Positions 34,944-44,654 of a DNA stretch of 64,000 bases are shown piece after piece. Under the pieces are notes generated by a model. That model made no database searches. It was given only the letters and a program-made list of their open reading frames with translations, and had not been told where the DNA came from. Each line of letters begins with the position of its first letter. Position 1 is the first letter of the stretch. The stretch is from Oscillospiraceae bacterium (GTDB lineage: Bacteria > Bacillota > Clostridia > Monoglobales > Monoglobaceae): NCBI GenBank assembly GCA_015068605.1, contig SVKF01000005.1:1-64000 (forward strand). Reading direction: 5' to 3'. Made by a program: the position numbers and the translations under genes.

Positions 34944-36036
34944 GGATTTTCTCCTCTTTTCCGCTCTTGCTGCTCTTAATTGCGGCATCAAGAATTGCCA
35001 TAACTTCCATATTCTTGTCTAATGTGAGCATATCGTAAATTTCTTCACCGTTTACAATATGGTTTGCATACTGGAACGGCATATTTTTATACTTATCATC
35101 AAGTGTAGCACTCGGAATTTCAACTTCGTTGCCGTAAATGTCAAAGGCTTTAACATCGGGAGCGTTTTCAGCACCGCCTGTGCACATAACAACACCATCT
35201 GTGCAGAGCATCATAGGACCTGACGGGATAACCGCTCTCGGTGTTGTCCATGTTCCCTCGATAACTGACATTTTGCCGTCATATTTGATTGATGCGGCAA
35301 AGTTATCGTCTGTGTCGCCGTAAGGTGTATTAAGGTTAGCCCCCATTGAGATTATGCTCTTTGCGCCCTCTCCCAAAAACCATCTTGTAAAGAAACAACC
35401 GTAGCAAGCGATATCAAGGAAAACACCACCGCCGTGGCTATCCTGATGCCACCAGGTTTTAGCACGAACATCATCTGTCATTTCCTCTGCATTATCGGAA
35501 ACACCTCTGTGCTTTGCCCCTTTTCCAAGTGGACCTGTGTGACCGTTGATATAGCGGAGCTTTATGGGCTTTCCGACAATTCCCGAATCAATGGCGTTCT
35601 TCATTTTGTGAACATAGTCACGCCACACAACAGGCCAGTTAACAACAGCTTCAATGCCGTATTTATCAACACTTGCCTTTATTTTATCAGCTTCCTCAAT
35701 GGAAACTGCAATAGGCTTTTCGATTGAAACATTTATGCCACGCTTTGCACATTCTTCAACAACCTCGGGCTTTTGACAGTTTTCGGTTAAGATAAACGCA
35801 ATGTCAGGCTTTTCAGTATCAAGCATTTCTCTGTAATCTTCGTAAACATTACTGCAATAGTTCTCTTTAACATTATTTAAATTCCATAATGGAGTATATC
35901 GAAATGGTGGAATATCCTCAACGGAGGATTTCGCATCAGCAACCGCCAAAAGCTCCATATCAGGGCACTCGGTTATATAGAGCGCAATTTCATTTATGTG
36001 CATATGTGATGCACCGATTATTACTGCTTTAATCAT
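34936..36036 (-). CDS. Gfo/Idh/MocA family oxidoreductase
   Basis: 366 aa. N-terminal nucleotide-binding fold MIKAVIIGASHMHINEIALY, with the family's signature ..VSIEKPIAVSIEEADKI (conserved EKP) near 115, then the substrate domain with DIACYGCFFTRWFLGEG in the place of the usual DIGCH/Y..D motif. NAD(P)-dependent oxidation of a sugar, inositol or related alcohol is the family role. Its GASHMH start is unusual compared with the common GxGxxG, so cofactor use is uncertain. First gene of the operon; ATG 36036 follows AAAGGA. Confidence 0.82.
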   Translation of the reverse strand: MIKAVIIGASHMHINEIALYITECPDMELLAVADAKSSVEDIPPFRYTPLWNLNNVKENYCSNVYEDYREMLDTEKPDIAFILTENCQKPEVVEECAKRGINVSIEKPIAVSIEEADKIKASVDKYGIEAVVNWPVVWRDYVHKMKNAIDSGIVGKPIKLRYINGHTGPLGKGAKHRGVSDNAEEMTDDVRAKTWWHQDSHGGGVFLDIACYGCFFTRWFLGEGAKSIISMGANLNTPYGDTDDNFAASIKYDGKMSVIEGTWTTPRAVIPSGPMMLCTDGVVMCTGGAENAPDVKAFDIYGNEVEIPSATLDDKYKNMPFQYANHIVNGEEIYDMLTLDKNMEVMAILDAAIKSSKSGKEEKIRG

Positions 36037-36072
36037 AAAAAACAATCCTTTCTGTATTGTAAATTCAAGTAT

Positions 36073-36101
36073 ATTATAGCATTTATGGATATGACAGTAA
36101 A
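36073..36101 (-). promoter_or_regulatory. putative promoter of the glycyl radical operon
   Basis: Minus strand TTTACT (36096-36101), 17-nt spacer, TATAAT (36073-36078), 36 nt before the Gfo/Idh start codon. The weak -35 hints at activator dependence. Confidence 0.5.
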
Positions 36102-36153
36102 TAGAAAATATAATCAATCTTTTGTATAATATGTGCATTTGAGATAATAAAAT

Positions 36154-36182
36154 GCCGACAACTGAGGTTGTCAGATGCCGGC
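36154..36182 (-). terminator. probable terminator of ftsH-ispE
   Basis: Hairpin GACAAC/GTTGTC (36157-36162 with 36167-36172) with outer GCC/GGC pairs across a 7-nt bulge, followed on the minus strand by ATTTTATTAT. Eight nt after the ispE stop. Confidence 0.5.
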
Positions 36183-36189
36183 TGAAAAT

Positions 36190-37041
36190 CTAAATTCTAA
36201 GTAAATATGAGTCATTTGTCAGTTTGGAAATTTCGTCATAGGCAACCTCTGACATTGTTTTATTATCAAAAATTCCAAAGACCGTAGGACCGCTTCCGCT
36301 CATCATAGAAAAAACAGCACCATTATCATTAAGGAGCTTTTTGTAATCTGAAATCACAGGATATTCTTTTTCCGTAACAGATTCAAGAACATTTGCGGAA
36401 CTGTTTTTCAGCAAGGCTAAATCACCGTTGGATATGGCTGAAATAACCGAGCTTGTATCCGGATGTTTTGTGACATTTTCGAGCTTGAAATTCTGATAAA
36501 CCCATTTGGTTGAAACATCCAACTGTGGTTTTCCTATAACAATATATGCATTTTTAAGAGATGAAACAGGTGTTAAGATTTCGCCTATTCCACGGGACAG
36601 AGCACATCCGCCAAGGTAACAAAAGGGAACATCCGCACCGATATTAAGACAAAGCTTAAGAATTTTTTCTTCGGATAGGGGGTTGTCAAAAGCTTGATTT
36701 AAAAGCTTTAAAACAGCGGCACCATCGGTGCTTCCCCCTGCCATACCTGCCGCCACAGGTATGTTTTTTTCAATATGAATTCTGATTTTTGCCGAAAGCT
36801 CTGTCTCGTCGAGAAAAAGTCGGGCAGCCTTATAAGCGGTGTTTGAGTGGTCTGTGGGAACAGACGGATTGCTGCACGAAAGGAAAATTTCGTTTCCCTT
36901 TTCAACAGAAACCGTAACCTCATCTGAAAGAGGGATTTGCTGCATAACCATTTCAACACTGTGATAACCGTTTGGAAGCTTGCCGAGAATATCCAGACTT
37001 AAGTTGATTTTGGCATAGGCAGAAGCAGAATATGTTTTCAT
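36190..37041 (-). CDS. ispE: 4-diphosphocytidyl-2-C-methyl-D-erythritol kinase
   Basis: 283 aa GHMP kinase; fourth step of the MEP isoprenoid pathway. AYAKINLSLDILGKLPNGYH at 9-28 is the IspE N-terminus, ATP loop IPVAAGMAGGSTDGAAVL near 95, C-terminal MSGSGPTVFGIF near 253. Two bases after the ftsH stop, so translated together; the pairing of ispE with ftsH is not the common order. Confidence 0.96.
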   Translation of the reverse strand: MKTYSASAYAKINLSLDILGKLPNGYHSVEMVMQQIPLSDEVTVSVEKGNEIFLSCSNPSVPTDHSNTAYKAARLFLDETELSAKIRIHIEKNIPVAAGMAGGSTDGAAVLKLLNQAFDNPLSEEKILKLCLNIGADVPFCYLGGCALSRGIGEILTPVSSLKNAYIVIGKPQLDVSTKWVYQNFKLENVTKHPDTSSVISAISNGDLALLKNSSANVLESVTEKEYPVISDYKKLLNDNGAVFSMMSGSGPTVFGIFDNKTMSEVAYDEISKLTNDSYLLRI

Positions 37042-37043
37042 AA

Positions 37044-38888
37044 TTATTCCCCTGCTACATTTGTATCGTTTTCTGTGGTTGTTTCAACAAAAAGAGCCTC
37101 AAATTCGTCAGCTTCAATCTTTTCCTTATCCATAAGAAGCTGAGAGAGCTGATTGAGTTTATTCATATTTGTCTTGAGGATGTCTTCACATCTATTGTAA
37201 CAACTGTCTATGATTGATTTGATTTCAGCATCAATCTCGGCAGCCACGCTTTCGCTGTAATCCTTTGTATGACCGAAATCTCTGCCAAGGAAAACTTCGT
37301 CATTGCTGTCACCGAACACACGAGTTCCCAGCTTTTCACTCATACCGTATTTGACAATCATATTCCGTGCGATAACGGTTGCCCGTTCAATATCGTTGGA
37401 AGCCCCTGTACTTATATCCCCAAGCATAAGGCTTTCTGCAATTCGTCCGCCGAGAAGAACAACAATTTCTTCAAGCATCTCTGTTTTGGATGTATAAGAT
37501 GCGTCATCCTTAGGGAGGGAGAGGGTATATCCGCCGGCTCTGCCTCTTGGGATGATGGAAACCTGATGAACTCTGTCCTGGGTCGGAAGAAATTTTGAAA
37601 CAATTGCGTGACCTGCCTCGTGAACGGCGGTAAGATGTTTTTCTTTCTTCGTAACCATTCTTGTTTTCTTTTCGGGACCTGCGATAACCTTCATAATAGA
37701 TTCTTCAAGGTCGCGCATTGTGATAGTGTCCCGACCATCCTTTGCAGCCTTTAAAGCGGCTTCGTTAGTAAGGTTTTCAAGGTCAGCACCGGTAAAACCA
37801 ACTGTTGTTTTTGCGAGGATATCAAGCTTAACACTTTCGTCAAAGGGCTTACCTTTTGCGTGAACCTTAAGAATTGCCTCCCTGCCTTTAACATCGGGAG
37901 CATCAACCAAAACCTGTCGGTCAAATCTGCCCGGACGAAGAAGAGCTCTGTCCAAAATATCGGGGCGGTTAGTTGCGGCAATGATTATAACACCATCATT
38001 TGCGCCAAAGCCATCCATTTCAACCAAAAGCTGATTGAGGGTTTGCTCTCTTTCGTCGTGTCCGCCGCCAAGACCTGCGCCTCTCTGTCTGCCAACAGCG
38101 TCGATTTCATCTATAAATACAATACAAGGCGAGTTTTTCTTTGCCTGTTCAAAAAGGTCACGAACACGGGAAGCGCCCACACCCACAAACATTTCGACAA
38201 AGTCAGAACCCGAAATCGAGAAGAATGGAACATGGGCTTCCCCGGCAACTGCCTTGGCAAGAAGTGTCTTACCTGTTCCGGGAGGTCCGACCAAAAGGAC
38301 ACCCTTCGGGATTCTTGCGCCAAGCTTCTGGAATTTTGAAGGATTTTTAAGAAATTCAACAATTTCTTTAAGCTCCTCTTTTTCTTCATCAGCACCGGCA
38401 ACATCTTCAAATGTCTTTTTAGTCTGTTCATCAACATTCATTTTAGCCTTGGTTTTCCCAAAGGACATAACACCACGACCGCCTCCGCCTTGTGCATTGC
38501 CCATAAAGATGAACCAAAAGATGAAAATAATGATAATCATGCCGAGAGATGGAAGAAGGCTGAGCCACCACGGTGTTTCTGCCGGCTTAGGAGTCTTGAT
38601 AACCAGTTTTTCAGCATCAATCTGCTTATTAATCTCGTCTTTGCAGGAATTGTAAAGAGCTGAATAGCTCGGAATATCAATTTCGATTTTTTTACCGTCC
38701 TTTAAAGTTGTATATGCGGTGTTTTCAAGGATTTCGATTTCCTTGACATCTTCGCTTTTAATTAGGGAAACAAGGTCTGAAAAACTTTTTGTTTCAGCCT
38801 CATCGCCTGTTGAAATTATGGAATATACAGCGATAATGGCAATGAGCAATATTGCGTAAAATCCAAAACTTCCAAATTTTTTCTTCAT
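37044..38888 (-). CDS. ftsH: ATP-dependent zinc metalloprotease FtsH
   Basis: 614 aa. Two membrane helices (residues 8-25 and about 108-130), AAA+ domain with Walker A GPPGTGKT near 200, Walker [30 protein letters not shown], then M41 protease with HEAGH near 424 and the third ligand in the usual ..SNDIERAT region. Hexameric membrane protease for quality control and regulator turnover. RBS CGGAGGAG. Confidence 0.97.
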   Translation of the reverse strand: MKKKFGSFGFYAILLIAIIAVYSIISTGDEAETKSFSDLVSLIKSEDVKEIEILENTAYTTLKDGKKIEIDIPSYSALYNSCKDEINKQIDAEKLVIKTPKPAETPWWLSLLPSLGMIIIIFIFWFIFMGNAQGGGGRGVMSFGKTKAKMNVDEQTKKTFEDVAGADEEKEELKEIVEFLKNPSKFQKLGARIPKGVLLVGPPGTGKTLLAKAVAGEAHVPFFSISGSDFVEMFVGVGASRVRDLFEQAKKNSPCIVFIDEIDAVGRQRGAGLGGGHDEREQTLNQLLVEMDGFGANDGVIIIAATNRPDILDRALLRPGRFDRQVLVDAPDVKGREAILKVHAKGKPFDESVKLDILAKTTVGFTGADLENLTNEAALKAAKDGRDTITMRDLEESIMKVIAGPEKKTRMVTKKEKHLTAVHEAGHAIVSKFLPTQDRVHQVSIIPRGRAGGYTLSLPKDDASYTSKTEMLEEIVVLLGGRIAESLMLGDISTGASNDIERATVIARNMIVKYGMSEKLGTRVFGDSNDEVFLGRDFGHTKDYSESVAAEIDAEIKSIIDSCYNRCEDILKTNMNKLNQLSQLLMDKEKIEADEFEALFVETTTENDTNVAGE

Positions 38889-38931
38889 TTAATCTCCTCC
38901 GATATGTGTTAAAAAATAATCAGTAATCTTA

Positions 38932-38960
38932 ATATTACCATAATATTGTAAAAATTACAA
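38932..38960 (-). promoter_or_regulatory. possible promoter of ftsH-ispE
   Basis: Minus strand TTGTAA (38955-38960), 17-nt spacer, TAATAT (38932-38937). The -35 is part of a TTGTAATTTTTACAA palindrome, which could be an operator. Confidence 0.45.
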
Positions 38961-39002
38961 GAGGTATTACAATAAATTCATAAAAAATTCACACTAATAG
39001 TA

Positions 39003-39031
39003 TTGACAAAAAGTTTTAAGTCAATTACAAT
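39003..39031 (+). promoter_or_regulatory. promoter of the cyclophilin operon
   Basis: TTGACA (39003-39008), 17-nt spacer, TACAAT (39026-39031), 31 nt before the first cyclophilin gene. Confidence 0.8.
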
Positions 39032-39062
39032 ATAAGTAATTATATGCTAATCGGAGGTAGTT

Positions 39063-39827
39063 ATGGGTAAAACAAGACAACAAGTAAGACAAAAACAAAG
39101 AAAAGATGTTGGCAAAAATAAATCATTTGATTGGATTTATATTGTTGTTGGGGCAGTTTTAATTGCCGTGGTTGGTGTGCTGGTGTATTTTGGATTAAAG
39201 CCGGATAGCGGAAATTCAGACACAAACCCAACGACTTATTCAACATCGAGTAATGGTTCGGGTGATAGCATGGGTTCGCAGAGTGAAAACAATGTGAAAA
39301 CTTATGCAGATGCTGAAATTCCAAAGGAGAATGTCAAGGTTAAGTTTGAAATGGAAAACGGTGAGCACTATATCGTAGAGCTTTATCCGGAATATGCACC
39401 GCAAACTGTTGCAAATTTTGTAAGCCTTGTTGAAAAAGAATTTTATAACGGGTTGACATTCCACAGAGTTGTGGAAGGATTTATGGCGCAGGGTGGAGAT
39501 CCTCAGGGAACAGGAATGGGAGGAAGCGACGATTGTATTTTAGGTGAATTTTCATCAAACGGAGTCACATCAAATACCCTTTCTCACCAGAGAGGTGTAA
39601 TCTCAATGGCAAGGTCACAAGCCCCCAACAGCGCAAGCTCACAGTTCTTTATCTGCTATGACGATGCGTCCTTTCTTGACGGAGATTATGCGGCATTCGG
39701 CAGAGTTATCGAAGGAATGGAAACGGTGGACAACTTCTTAAAGGTTGAAAGAGAACAAAATGAAATGGGAGAAGTGGCGATACCCAAAACTCCTATCGTA
39801 ATAAAAAGCGCAACAATTGTTGAATAA
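39063..39827 (+). CDS. membrane-anchored cyclophilin (peptidyl-prolyl isomerase)
   Basis: 254 aa. Basic N-terminus then one transmembrane helix (about 23-47), a Ser/Gly/Thr-rich stalk (50-80), and a cyclophilin domain (90-254) that would lie outside the cell. Active-site pattern [15 protein letters not shown] (catalytic Arg in FHR), [34 protein letters not shown]. First of three cyclophilin genes in a row; the three catalytic domains share most signature residues. Folding of exported proteins is the likely role. RBS CGGAGG. Confidence 0.93.
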   Translation: MGKTRQQVRQKQRKDVGKNKSFDWIYIVVGAVLIAVVGVLVYFGLKPDSGNSDTNPTTYSTSSNGSGDSMGSQSENNVKTYADAEIPKENVKVKFEMENGEHYIVELYPEYAPQTVANFVSLVEKEFYNGLTFHRVVEGFMAQGGDPQGTGMGGSDDCILGEFSSNGVTSNTLSHQRGVISMARSQAPNSASSQFFICYDDASFLDGDYAAFGRVIEGMETVDNFLKVEREQNEMGEVAIPKTPIVIKSATIVE

Positions 39828-39845
39828 ACATAAGGAGAAGAAAAA

Positions 39846-40352
39846 ATGGAAAACACAAAGGTTAAAGTTAAAATGGAAAATGGTGGGGAGTTCATTATTG
39901 AGCTTTATCCCGAATATGCTCCTGAAACTGTTGAAAACTTTATTGAGTTGGTTGAAAACGGTTTTTATGACGGGGTATGCTTCCACAGAGTTGTTGAAGG
40001 ATTCATGGCTCAGGGCGGTGACCCGACAGGAACAGGAATGGGCGGAAGCGACAAGCAGATAAGAGGCGAATTTTTTGCAAATGGCTTTTCGCAGAACACC
40101 TTATCCCATGAAAGAGGCGTAATTTCAATGGCGAGGTCAATGGACCCAAACAGTGCAAGCTCTCAGTTCTTTATCTGCTATGACGATGCATCATTCCTTG
40201 ACGGAAACTATGCGGCATTCGGCAGAGTTATTGAGGGAATGGATGTTGTTGACGGATTTTTGGATGTTGAGAGAAAGCCAAATTCAATGGGGGAAATGGC
40301 AAGTCCGACCGAACCGATTATTATGGAAGAAGTAATTATATTAGAAGACTAA
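39846..40352 (+). CDS. cytoplasmic cyclophilin (peptidyl-prolyl isomerase)
   Basis: 168 aa, a bare cyclophilin domain with no signal or anchor: [20 protein letters not shown] at the N-terminus, [19 protein letters not shown] (catalytic Arg), [39 protein letters not shown]. Eighteen nt after the membrane-anchored paralogue and 13 nt before the SLH paralogue. Catalyses cis-trans isomerisation of X-Pro bonds in the cytoplasm. Confidence 0.95.
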   Translation: MENTKVKVKMENGGEFIIELYPEYAPETVENFIELVENGFYDGVCFHRVVEGFMAQGGDPTGTGMGGSDKQIRGEFFANGFSQNTLSHERGVISMARSMDPNSASSQFFICYDDASFLDGNYAAFGRVIEGMDVVDGFLDVERKPNSMGEMASPTEPIIMEEVIILED

Positions 40353-40365
40353 GGAGAAGATGAAA

Positions 40366-41604
40366 ATGAAAAAGATAGTAGCTATAATTCTTGCGGCAGT
40401 AATGCTTATGGGAGCAACAAATGTATTTGCGGAAAGCTTTAACGATATTGGCGGTCATTGGGCTGAAAAGGAAATCGTATCCGCACAGGAAAAAGGTATT
40501 GTCAATGGCGACGGAACGGGAAACTTCAGACCGAATGACACGGTAACAAGAGCTGAATTTGTGAAGATGCTTGCGGCTATGGTAGTTCCAAAGCTTGGAG
40601 CTGAGGATGTTCCGGATGATTATAAGACGGAAGAAAACTGGTATTCAAAATACTATAATTTCGCAACAATGGCATTTCTTGACCAGGACACAGAAAAAAC
40701 AATAAACGGCGTTAACCCCGGTGTTTTCAACAATGATGCATTAGTTCCTGTTCAAAGATGGGAAATGGCTTATATGGCAGGTGCGATGCTCAAAAATATG
40801 ATGGGCTTGACAGCTGAAAGCGAAATTTCGTTTACAGATAAGGCGGAGTTCGAGCTTTTTGGTATAAATGATTATATTAAGCTGACAGCTGAAAACAATA
40901 TCATAAAAGGTGACCAGAGCGGAAACTTTAAGGCTAATGCAACCGGCTCAAGAGCAGAGGCTGTTGTTATTGTTTCAAGAATGAATGATTTTATTGATGC
41001 ATTTATTGTTGAGCAAACTGCAAAGCAGGAAGAGGAATACAATAAAATTGTTGCGGAGCTTGAAGCTAAACTTAAGACATACAAAGACGAAGAAATCCCT
41101 GATAAAAATGTAAAAGTTAAATTCACAATGGACGGCGGAAAGAATTTTGTTGTTGAACTTTACCCTGAAATCGCACCACAGACAGTTGCGAACTTTGTAA
41201 GCCTTGTTAAGAGCGGATTCTATAACGGACTCACATTCCACAGAGTTGTTGACGGCTTTATGGCTCAGGCAGGTGACCCTAACGGCGACGGAACAGGTGG
41301 CTCGGATAATTATATTTTTGGCGAATTTTCATCTAACGGATATGAAGGAAACACACTTTCTCATACAAAAGGCGTAATTTCAATGGCAAGAAGTCAGCTT
41401 CCTAACAGCGCAAGCTCACAGTTCTTTATCTGCTATGATGACGCATCCTTCCTTGACGGAAACTATGCGGCATTCGGTAAGGTTGTAAGCGGAATGAGTA
41501 CGGTTGAAGACTTCCTTAAGGTTGAAAGAGAAGCAAATATTATGGGTGAAATAGCAACACCAAAAACACCAATTGTTATTAAAAAAGCTGAAATTCTTAA
41601 ATAA
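40366..41604 (+). CDS. SLH-domain cyclophilin, cell-wall anchored
   Basis: 412 aa. Signal peptide (MKKIVAIILAAVMLMGATNVFA), SLH domain 1 near 24-70 (NDTVTRAEFVKMLAAM), a diverged second unit near 90-145, a third near 150-200 (NATGSRAEAVVIVSRM), a charged coiled linker (EEEYNKIVAELEAKLKTYKD), then a cyclophilin domain 245-412 with FHRVVDGFMAQAGDP and [12 protein letters not shown]. It would hold a prolyl isomerase at the outer wall. ATG 40366 gives the better signal peptide and spacing to AAGGAG; an ATG six bases earlier is also in frame. Confidence 0.92.
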   Translation: MKKIVAIILAAVMLMGATNVFAESFNDIGGHWAEKEIVSAQEKGIVNGDGTGNFRPNDTVTRAEFVKMLAAMVVPKLGAEDVPDDYKTEENWYSKYYNFATMAFLDQDTEKTINGVNPGVFNNDALVPVQRWEMAYMAGAMLKNMMGLTAESEISFTDKAEFELFGINDYIKLTAENNIIKGDQSGNFKANATGSRAEAVVIVSRMNDFIDAFIVEQTAKQEEEYNKIVAELEAKLKTYKDEEIPDKNVKVKFTMDGGKNFVVELYPEIAPQTVANFVSLVKSGFYNGLTFHRVVDGFMAQAGDPNGDGTGGSDNYIFGEFSSNGYEGNTLSHTKGVISMARSQLPNSASSQFFICYDDASFLDGNYAAFGKVVSGMSTVEDFLKVEREANIMGEIATPKTPIVIKKAEILK

Positions 41605-41635
41605 AAAGGGGATGAGCTGTTTAGCATCACTCCCC

Positions 41636-41677
41636 AAAAAGGGACTGTAGCAATTTTTTTGGATACAGTCCCTTTTT
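41636..41677 (+). terminator. terminator of the cyclophilin operon
   Basis: 14-bp perfect stem AAAAAGGGACTGTA (41636-41649) with 41664-41677, 14-nt loop, T-run. A weaker GGGG/CCCC hairpin (about 41608-41635) precedes it. Confidence 0.9.
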
Positions 41678-41680
41678 TTC

Positions 41681-41709
41681 TTGTAAAATAAAAGTTTTTG
41701 TGTTATAAT
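41681..41709 (+). promoter_or_regulatory. promoter of ppa
   Basis: TTGTAA (41681-41686), 17-nt spacer, TATAAT (41704-41709), starting right at the end of the preceding terminator's T-run. Confidence 0.65.
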
Positions 41710-41747
41710 ATATATTTAAACAAAGAATAAACAGAGGAGTGGTTAAT

Positions 41748-42281
41748 ATGTCTAATATATGGCACGATATTTCACCAAAGAGAATTCACGCAGAGGATTT
41801 TATATGTGTTGTTGAAATTTCGAAAGGGAGCAAGAAAAAATACGAGCTTGATAAAGAGACGGGTTATCTTATGCTTGACAGAATTTTGCATACCTCAACG
41901 CATTATCCGGCAAATTACGGGTTTATTCCGAGAACATACGGGGATGATAATGACCCACTTGATGTTTTGCTGGTTTGCTCTGAAAAAATTGAGCCTATGA
42001 CCTTGGTCAGAGCTTATCCCATAGGGGTTATAACGATGATTGATAACGGAAGAAGCGACGAGAAGATAATTGCAATTCCGTTTAGCGACCCTAACTATAA
42101 CGCATATAGAGATATAAGTGAACTGCCAAAGCATATTTTTGATGAAATGAGACACTTTTTCACAGTTTACAAAAATCTTGAGCATAAGGATACGGCGGTT
42201 GATGAAGTCAGCGGAAGAGTGGAGTCTGTGAAAATAATTCAGAAATCTATTGATGATTATATAGAAAAATTCTGCAAATAA
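41748..42281 (+). CDS. ppa: inorganic pyrophosphatase, family I
   Basis: 177 aa. Family I metal site YGDDNDPLDVLLV (DxxDPxD pattern) near 70, YPANYGFIPRTYG before it, and KELDK-type Lys at KKYELDKETG. Drives biosynthetic reactions by hydrolysing PPi. ATG 41748 is eight bases from AGAGGAG; the in-frame GTG at 41739 overlaps the site. Most clostridia use family II or membrane enzymes, so a family I copy is mildly notable. Confidence 0.93.
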   Translation: MSNIWHDISPKRIHAEDFICVVEISKGSKKKYELDKETGYLMLDRILHTSTHYPANYGFIPRTYGDDNDPLDVLLVCSEKIEPMTLVRAYPIGVITMIDNGRSDEKIIAIPFSDPNYNAYRDISELPKHIFDEMRHFFTVYKNLEHKDTAVDEVSGRVESVKIIQKSIDDYIEKFCK

Positions 42282-42320
42282 TGCTTAGATAAAAGTTGAA
42301 TTGACGGAGGATTTTGAGTA

Positions 42321-43340
42321 ATGAAAGTTTTAAAAAGTGTATGGAAAGTTGTTCCCGGACTGATATTGTCCTTGATTATTGCTTTTGTTGCAAGAATGGT
42401 GGAAAATCTCCTTCCGATACATATTATTGGGGCATCGGTTATTGCCTTATTTATCGGAATGATAATAAACAGCATCAAAAAGCCGGCTTGTTTTAATGCA
42501 GGAGTCAAATTTACATCTAAAAAGGTGTTGAAATTTGCCATAATTCTTCTTGGTGCATCTTTGAGTGTAAGAGTTATTCTTGATGTAGGGAAATTGTCTC
42601 TGATGGTTATGCTTTTCACTCTTTTGACCTGCTTTGGCGGAGGCTATTTGATAGGAAAGGCGCTAAAGCTGAACTGGAAGCTGTCAAATCTTATATCGGC
42701 AGGAACGGGAATATGCGGTGGCTCTGCCATTGCAGCCATAGCCCCCGTTATTGATGCGGAGGATTCGGATATTGCTTATGCCATGTCTGCAACATTTTTG
42801 TTTGATATGGCGATGATAGTTTTGTTTCCCATAATGGGTCAAATGCTGGGACTTTCAGATGAAGCGTATGGATTATGGGCAGGGACGGCTGTGAATGATA
42901 CATCAAGTGTCGTTGCGGCCGGTTATGCATACAGCGAAGGTGCCGGCGACTTTGCCACAATGGTTAAGCTTACAAGAACATTGTCGATTATCCCAACGGT
43001 TATTATCTTCTCTCTTGTTAATTTAAGGCTGAAAAGAAAAGTAAGTGCCGATGCGGAATATAAAAGAGTTAATGTATGGAAGCTGTTTCCCTGGTTTATT
43101 ATGGGATTTGTCGGACTTGCGATTGTAAACAGCCTTGGCTTCATACCTGAAAATATTTCGGGCTATGCGAAGAATGTAAGTAAATTTTTAATGGTTGCGG
43201 CATTGGCTGCCATAGGGCTTAACACAAACTTTAAGGATATGAAAAAGTCGGGGATAAACCCTATGATTCACGGATTTATCATTTCAGCACTTGTTGTGGT
43301 TGTTGCCATAGGTGTTGAATGGTGTATGGGGTTAGTATAA
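42321..43340 (+). CDS. YeiH/UPF0324 family membrane protein
   Basis: 339 aa, ten or eleven membrane segments. LGASLSVRVILDVG near 75, SAGTGICGGSAIAAIAPVI near 120 and GTAVNDTSSVVAAGYAYS near 195 are the signature loops of the YeiH family, often called putative sulfate exporters. Function not settled. RBS CGGAGG ten bases before ATG; 39 nt after ppa, possibly co-transcribed. Confidence 0.88.
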   Translation: MKVLKSVWKVVPGLILSLIIAFVARMVENLLPIHIIGASVIALFIGMIINSIKKPACFNAGVKFTSKKVLKFAIILLGASLSVRVILDVGKLSLMVMLFTLLTCFGGGYLIGKALKLNWKLSNLISAGTGICGGSAIAAIAPVIDAEDSDIAYAMSATFLFDMAMIVLFPIMGQMLGLSDEAYGLWAGTAVNDTSSVVAAGYAYSEGAGDFATMVKLTRTLSIIPTVIIFSLVNLRLKRKVSADAEYKRVNVWKLFPWFIMGFVGLAIVNSLGFIPENISGYAKNVSKFLMVAALAAIGLNTNFKDMKKSGINPMIHGFIISALVVVVAIGVEWCMGLV

Positions 43341-43385
43341 TTTAAAGTTTATCGGGTTAATTTTATAATATAAGGAGTGACAAGA

Positions 43386-44654
43386 TTGAGTAATATAAGA
43401 ACAGAAAGAATGGCGGAAGGTGTCAATATAAGGCTTGTTCCTGCGCGCCAGTTTAAAACCAATCGGATAACGGTGTTTTTTAATGTTCCGCTGAAGAGAG
43501 AATATGTGACAAAAATATCGCTATTGCGACAGGTTATGAAGAGAGGCTCGAAAAATTATCCGACTCTGACAAGTCTTGCAACAGAGCTTGAGGAAATGTA
43601 TGGTGCGAGTCTTTCGGGCGGAATAAGAAAAAAGGGTGACGGAGAGCTTTTTTATTTCACGGTGGAGTATATAGCTGACAGATTTGTTGGCGAAAATCTT
43701 ACCAAAAAAGCAACGGCGCTTTTGAATGAGGTTGTTTTCAACCCTTTTGTGGAAAATGGCGGTTTTTCCGAGGAATATCTGAATCAGGAAAAGAATAATC
43801 TGAAAAATTATATTGAGGGAATAATAAACGATAAAAGGGAATATGCCCAGCTTCGATGTGTCAGCGAAATGTTTGACGGTGAGCCTTACGGGATTTTTGA
43901 ATATGGCTATGTCGAGGATTTTGATGATGTAACACCGCAAAATCTCTATGAATTTTATAAAGATATTATAAATGAGGCAAGTGTTGAAATCTTTGTAAGC
44001 GGAACTTTTGATGAGGATGATGTTATTAACGAAATCAGAAACGGTTTTGAAATTCCGCAGAGGAACGGCAAGGAAACCGAGACAACAATTGCAAAGCCGA
44101 GGGCTGAGATAAAGCGGATTACGGAGAGGATGGATATTACTCAAAGTAAGCTTTGTATAGGGCTTAGCTGTGATGTGAATTACGAGAGTGAGGATTATTA
44201 TGCACTTGTGCTTTATAACACGGTGTTTGGCGGAAGCCCGTTTTCCAAGCTTTTCAATAATGTCCGTGAAAAATTGAGCCTTGCCTATTTTGTTTTTTCG
44301 AGAGTTGACAAGATGAAAGGTTTTATGCTCATAAGCTCCGGAATAGAAAATGATAAGTATGATGAGGCTTATAATGAAATTATGGTGCAAATGAGCAAGA
44401 TGCAAGCGGGTGACATAACCGAGGGTGAAATTGTTGCGGCGAAGAAGGCTCTTGCAAACTCCTTTAATTCAATGAGGGACAGTCTTGCAGGAATGGAAGA
44501 TTTTTATATGAGTCAGATTATATGTAAAACCAACGACACTCTTGATGGAATCATTGATAAGATAAATGGTGTTACCAAAGATGAGATTGTTGAAGTTGGC
44601 AAAAAGATTAAGCTAAATACTATTTATTTCCTCACGGGAAAGGAGGAAAAATAA
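43386..44654 (+). CDS. ymfF: M16 peptidase-like protein, inactive partner (YmfF-like)
   Basis: 422 aa with the two-domain M16 fold (LLRQVMKRGSKNYPTLTSLATELEEMYGASL; later GEIVAAKKALANSFNSMRDSLAG) but no HxxEH zinc motif where it should be, as in YmfF of Bacillus. It is followed with a 1-nt overlap by the zinc-bearing partner. Such pairs form a heterodimer with one active site. Start TTG 43386 has AAGGAG eight bases upstream; the GTG at 43377 overlaps it. Confidence 0.85.
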   Translation: MSNIRTERMAEGVNIRLVPARQFKTNRITVFFNVPLKREYVTKISLLRQVMKRGSKNYPTLTSLATELEEMYGASLSGGIRKKGDGELFYFTVEYIADRFVGENLTKKATALLNEVVFNPFVENGGFSEEYLNQEKNNLKNYIEGIINDKREYAQLRCVSEMFDGEPYGIFEYGYVEDFDDVTPQNLYEFYKDIINEASVEIFVSGTFDEDDVINEIRNGFEIPQRNGKETETTIAKPRAEIKRITERMDITQSKLCIGLSCDVNYESEDYYALVLYNTVFGGSPFSKLFNNVREKLSLAYFVFSRVDKMKGFMLISSGIENDKYDEAYNEIMVQMSKMQAGDITEGEIVAAKKALANSFNSMRDSLAGMEDFYMSQIICKTNDTLDGIIDKINGVTKDEIVEVGKKIKLNTIYFLTGKEEK

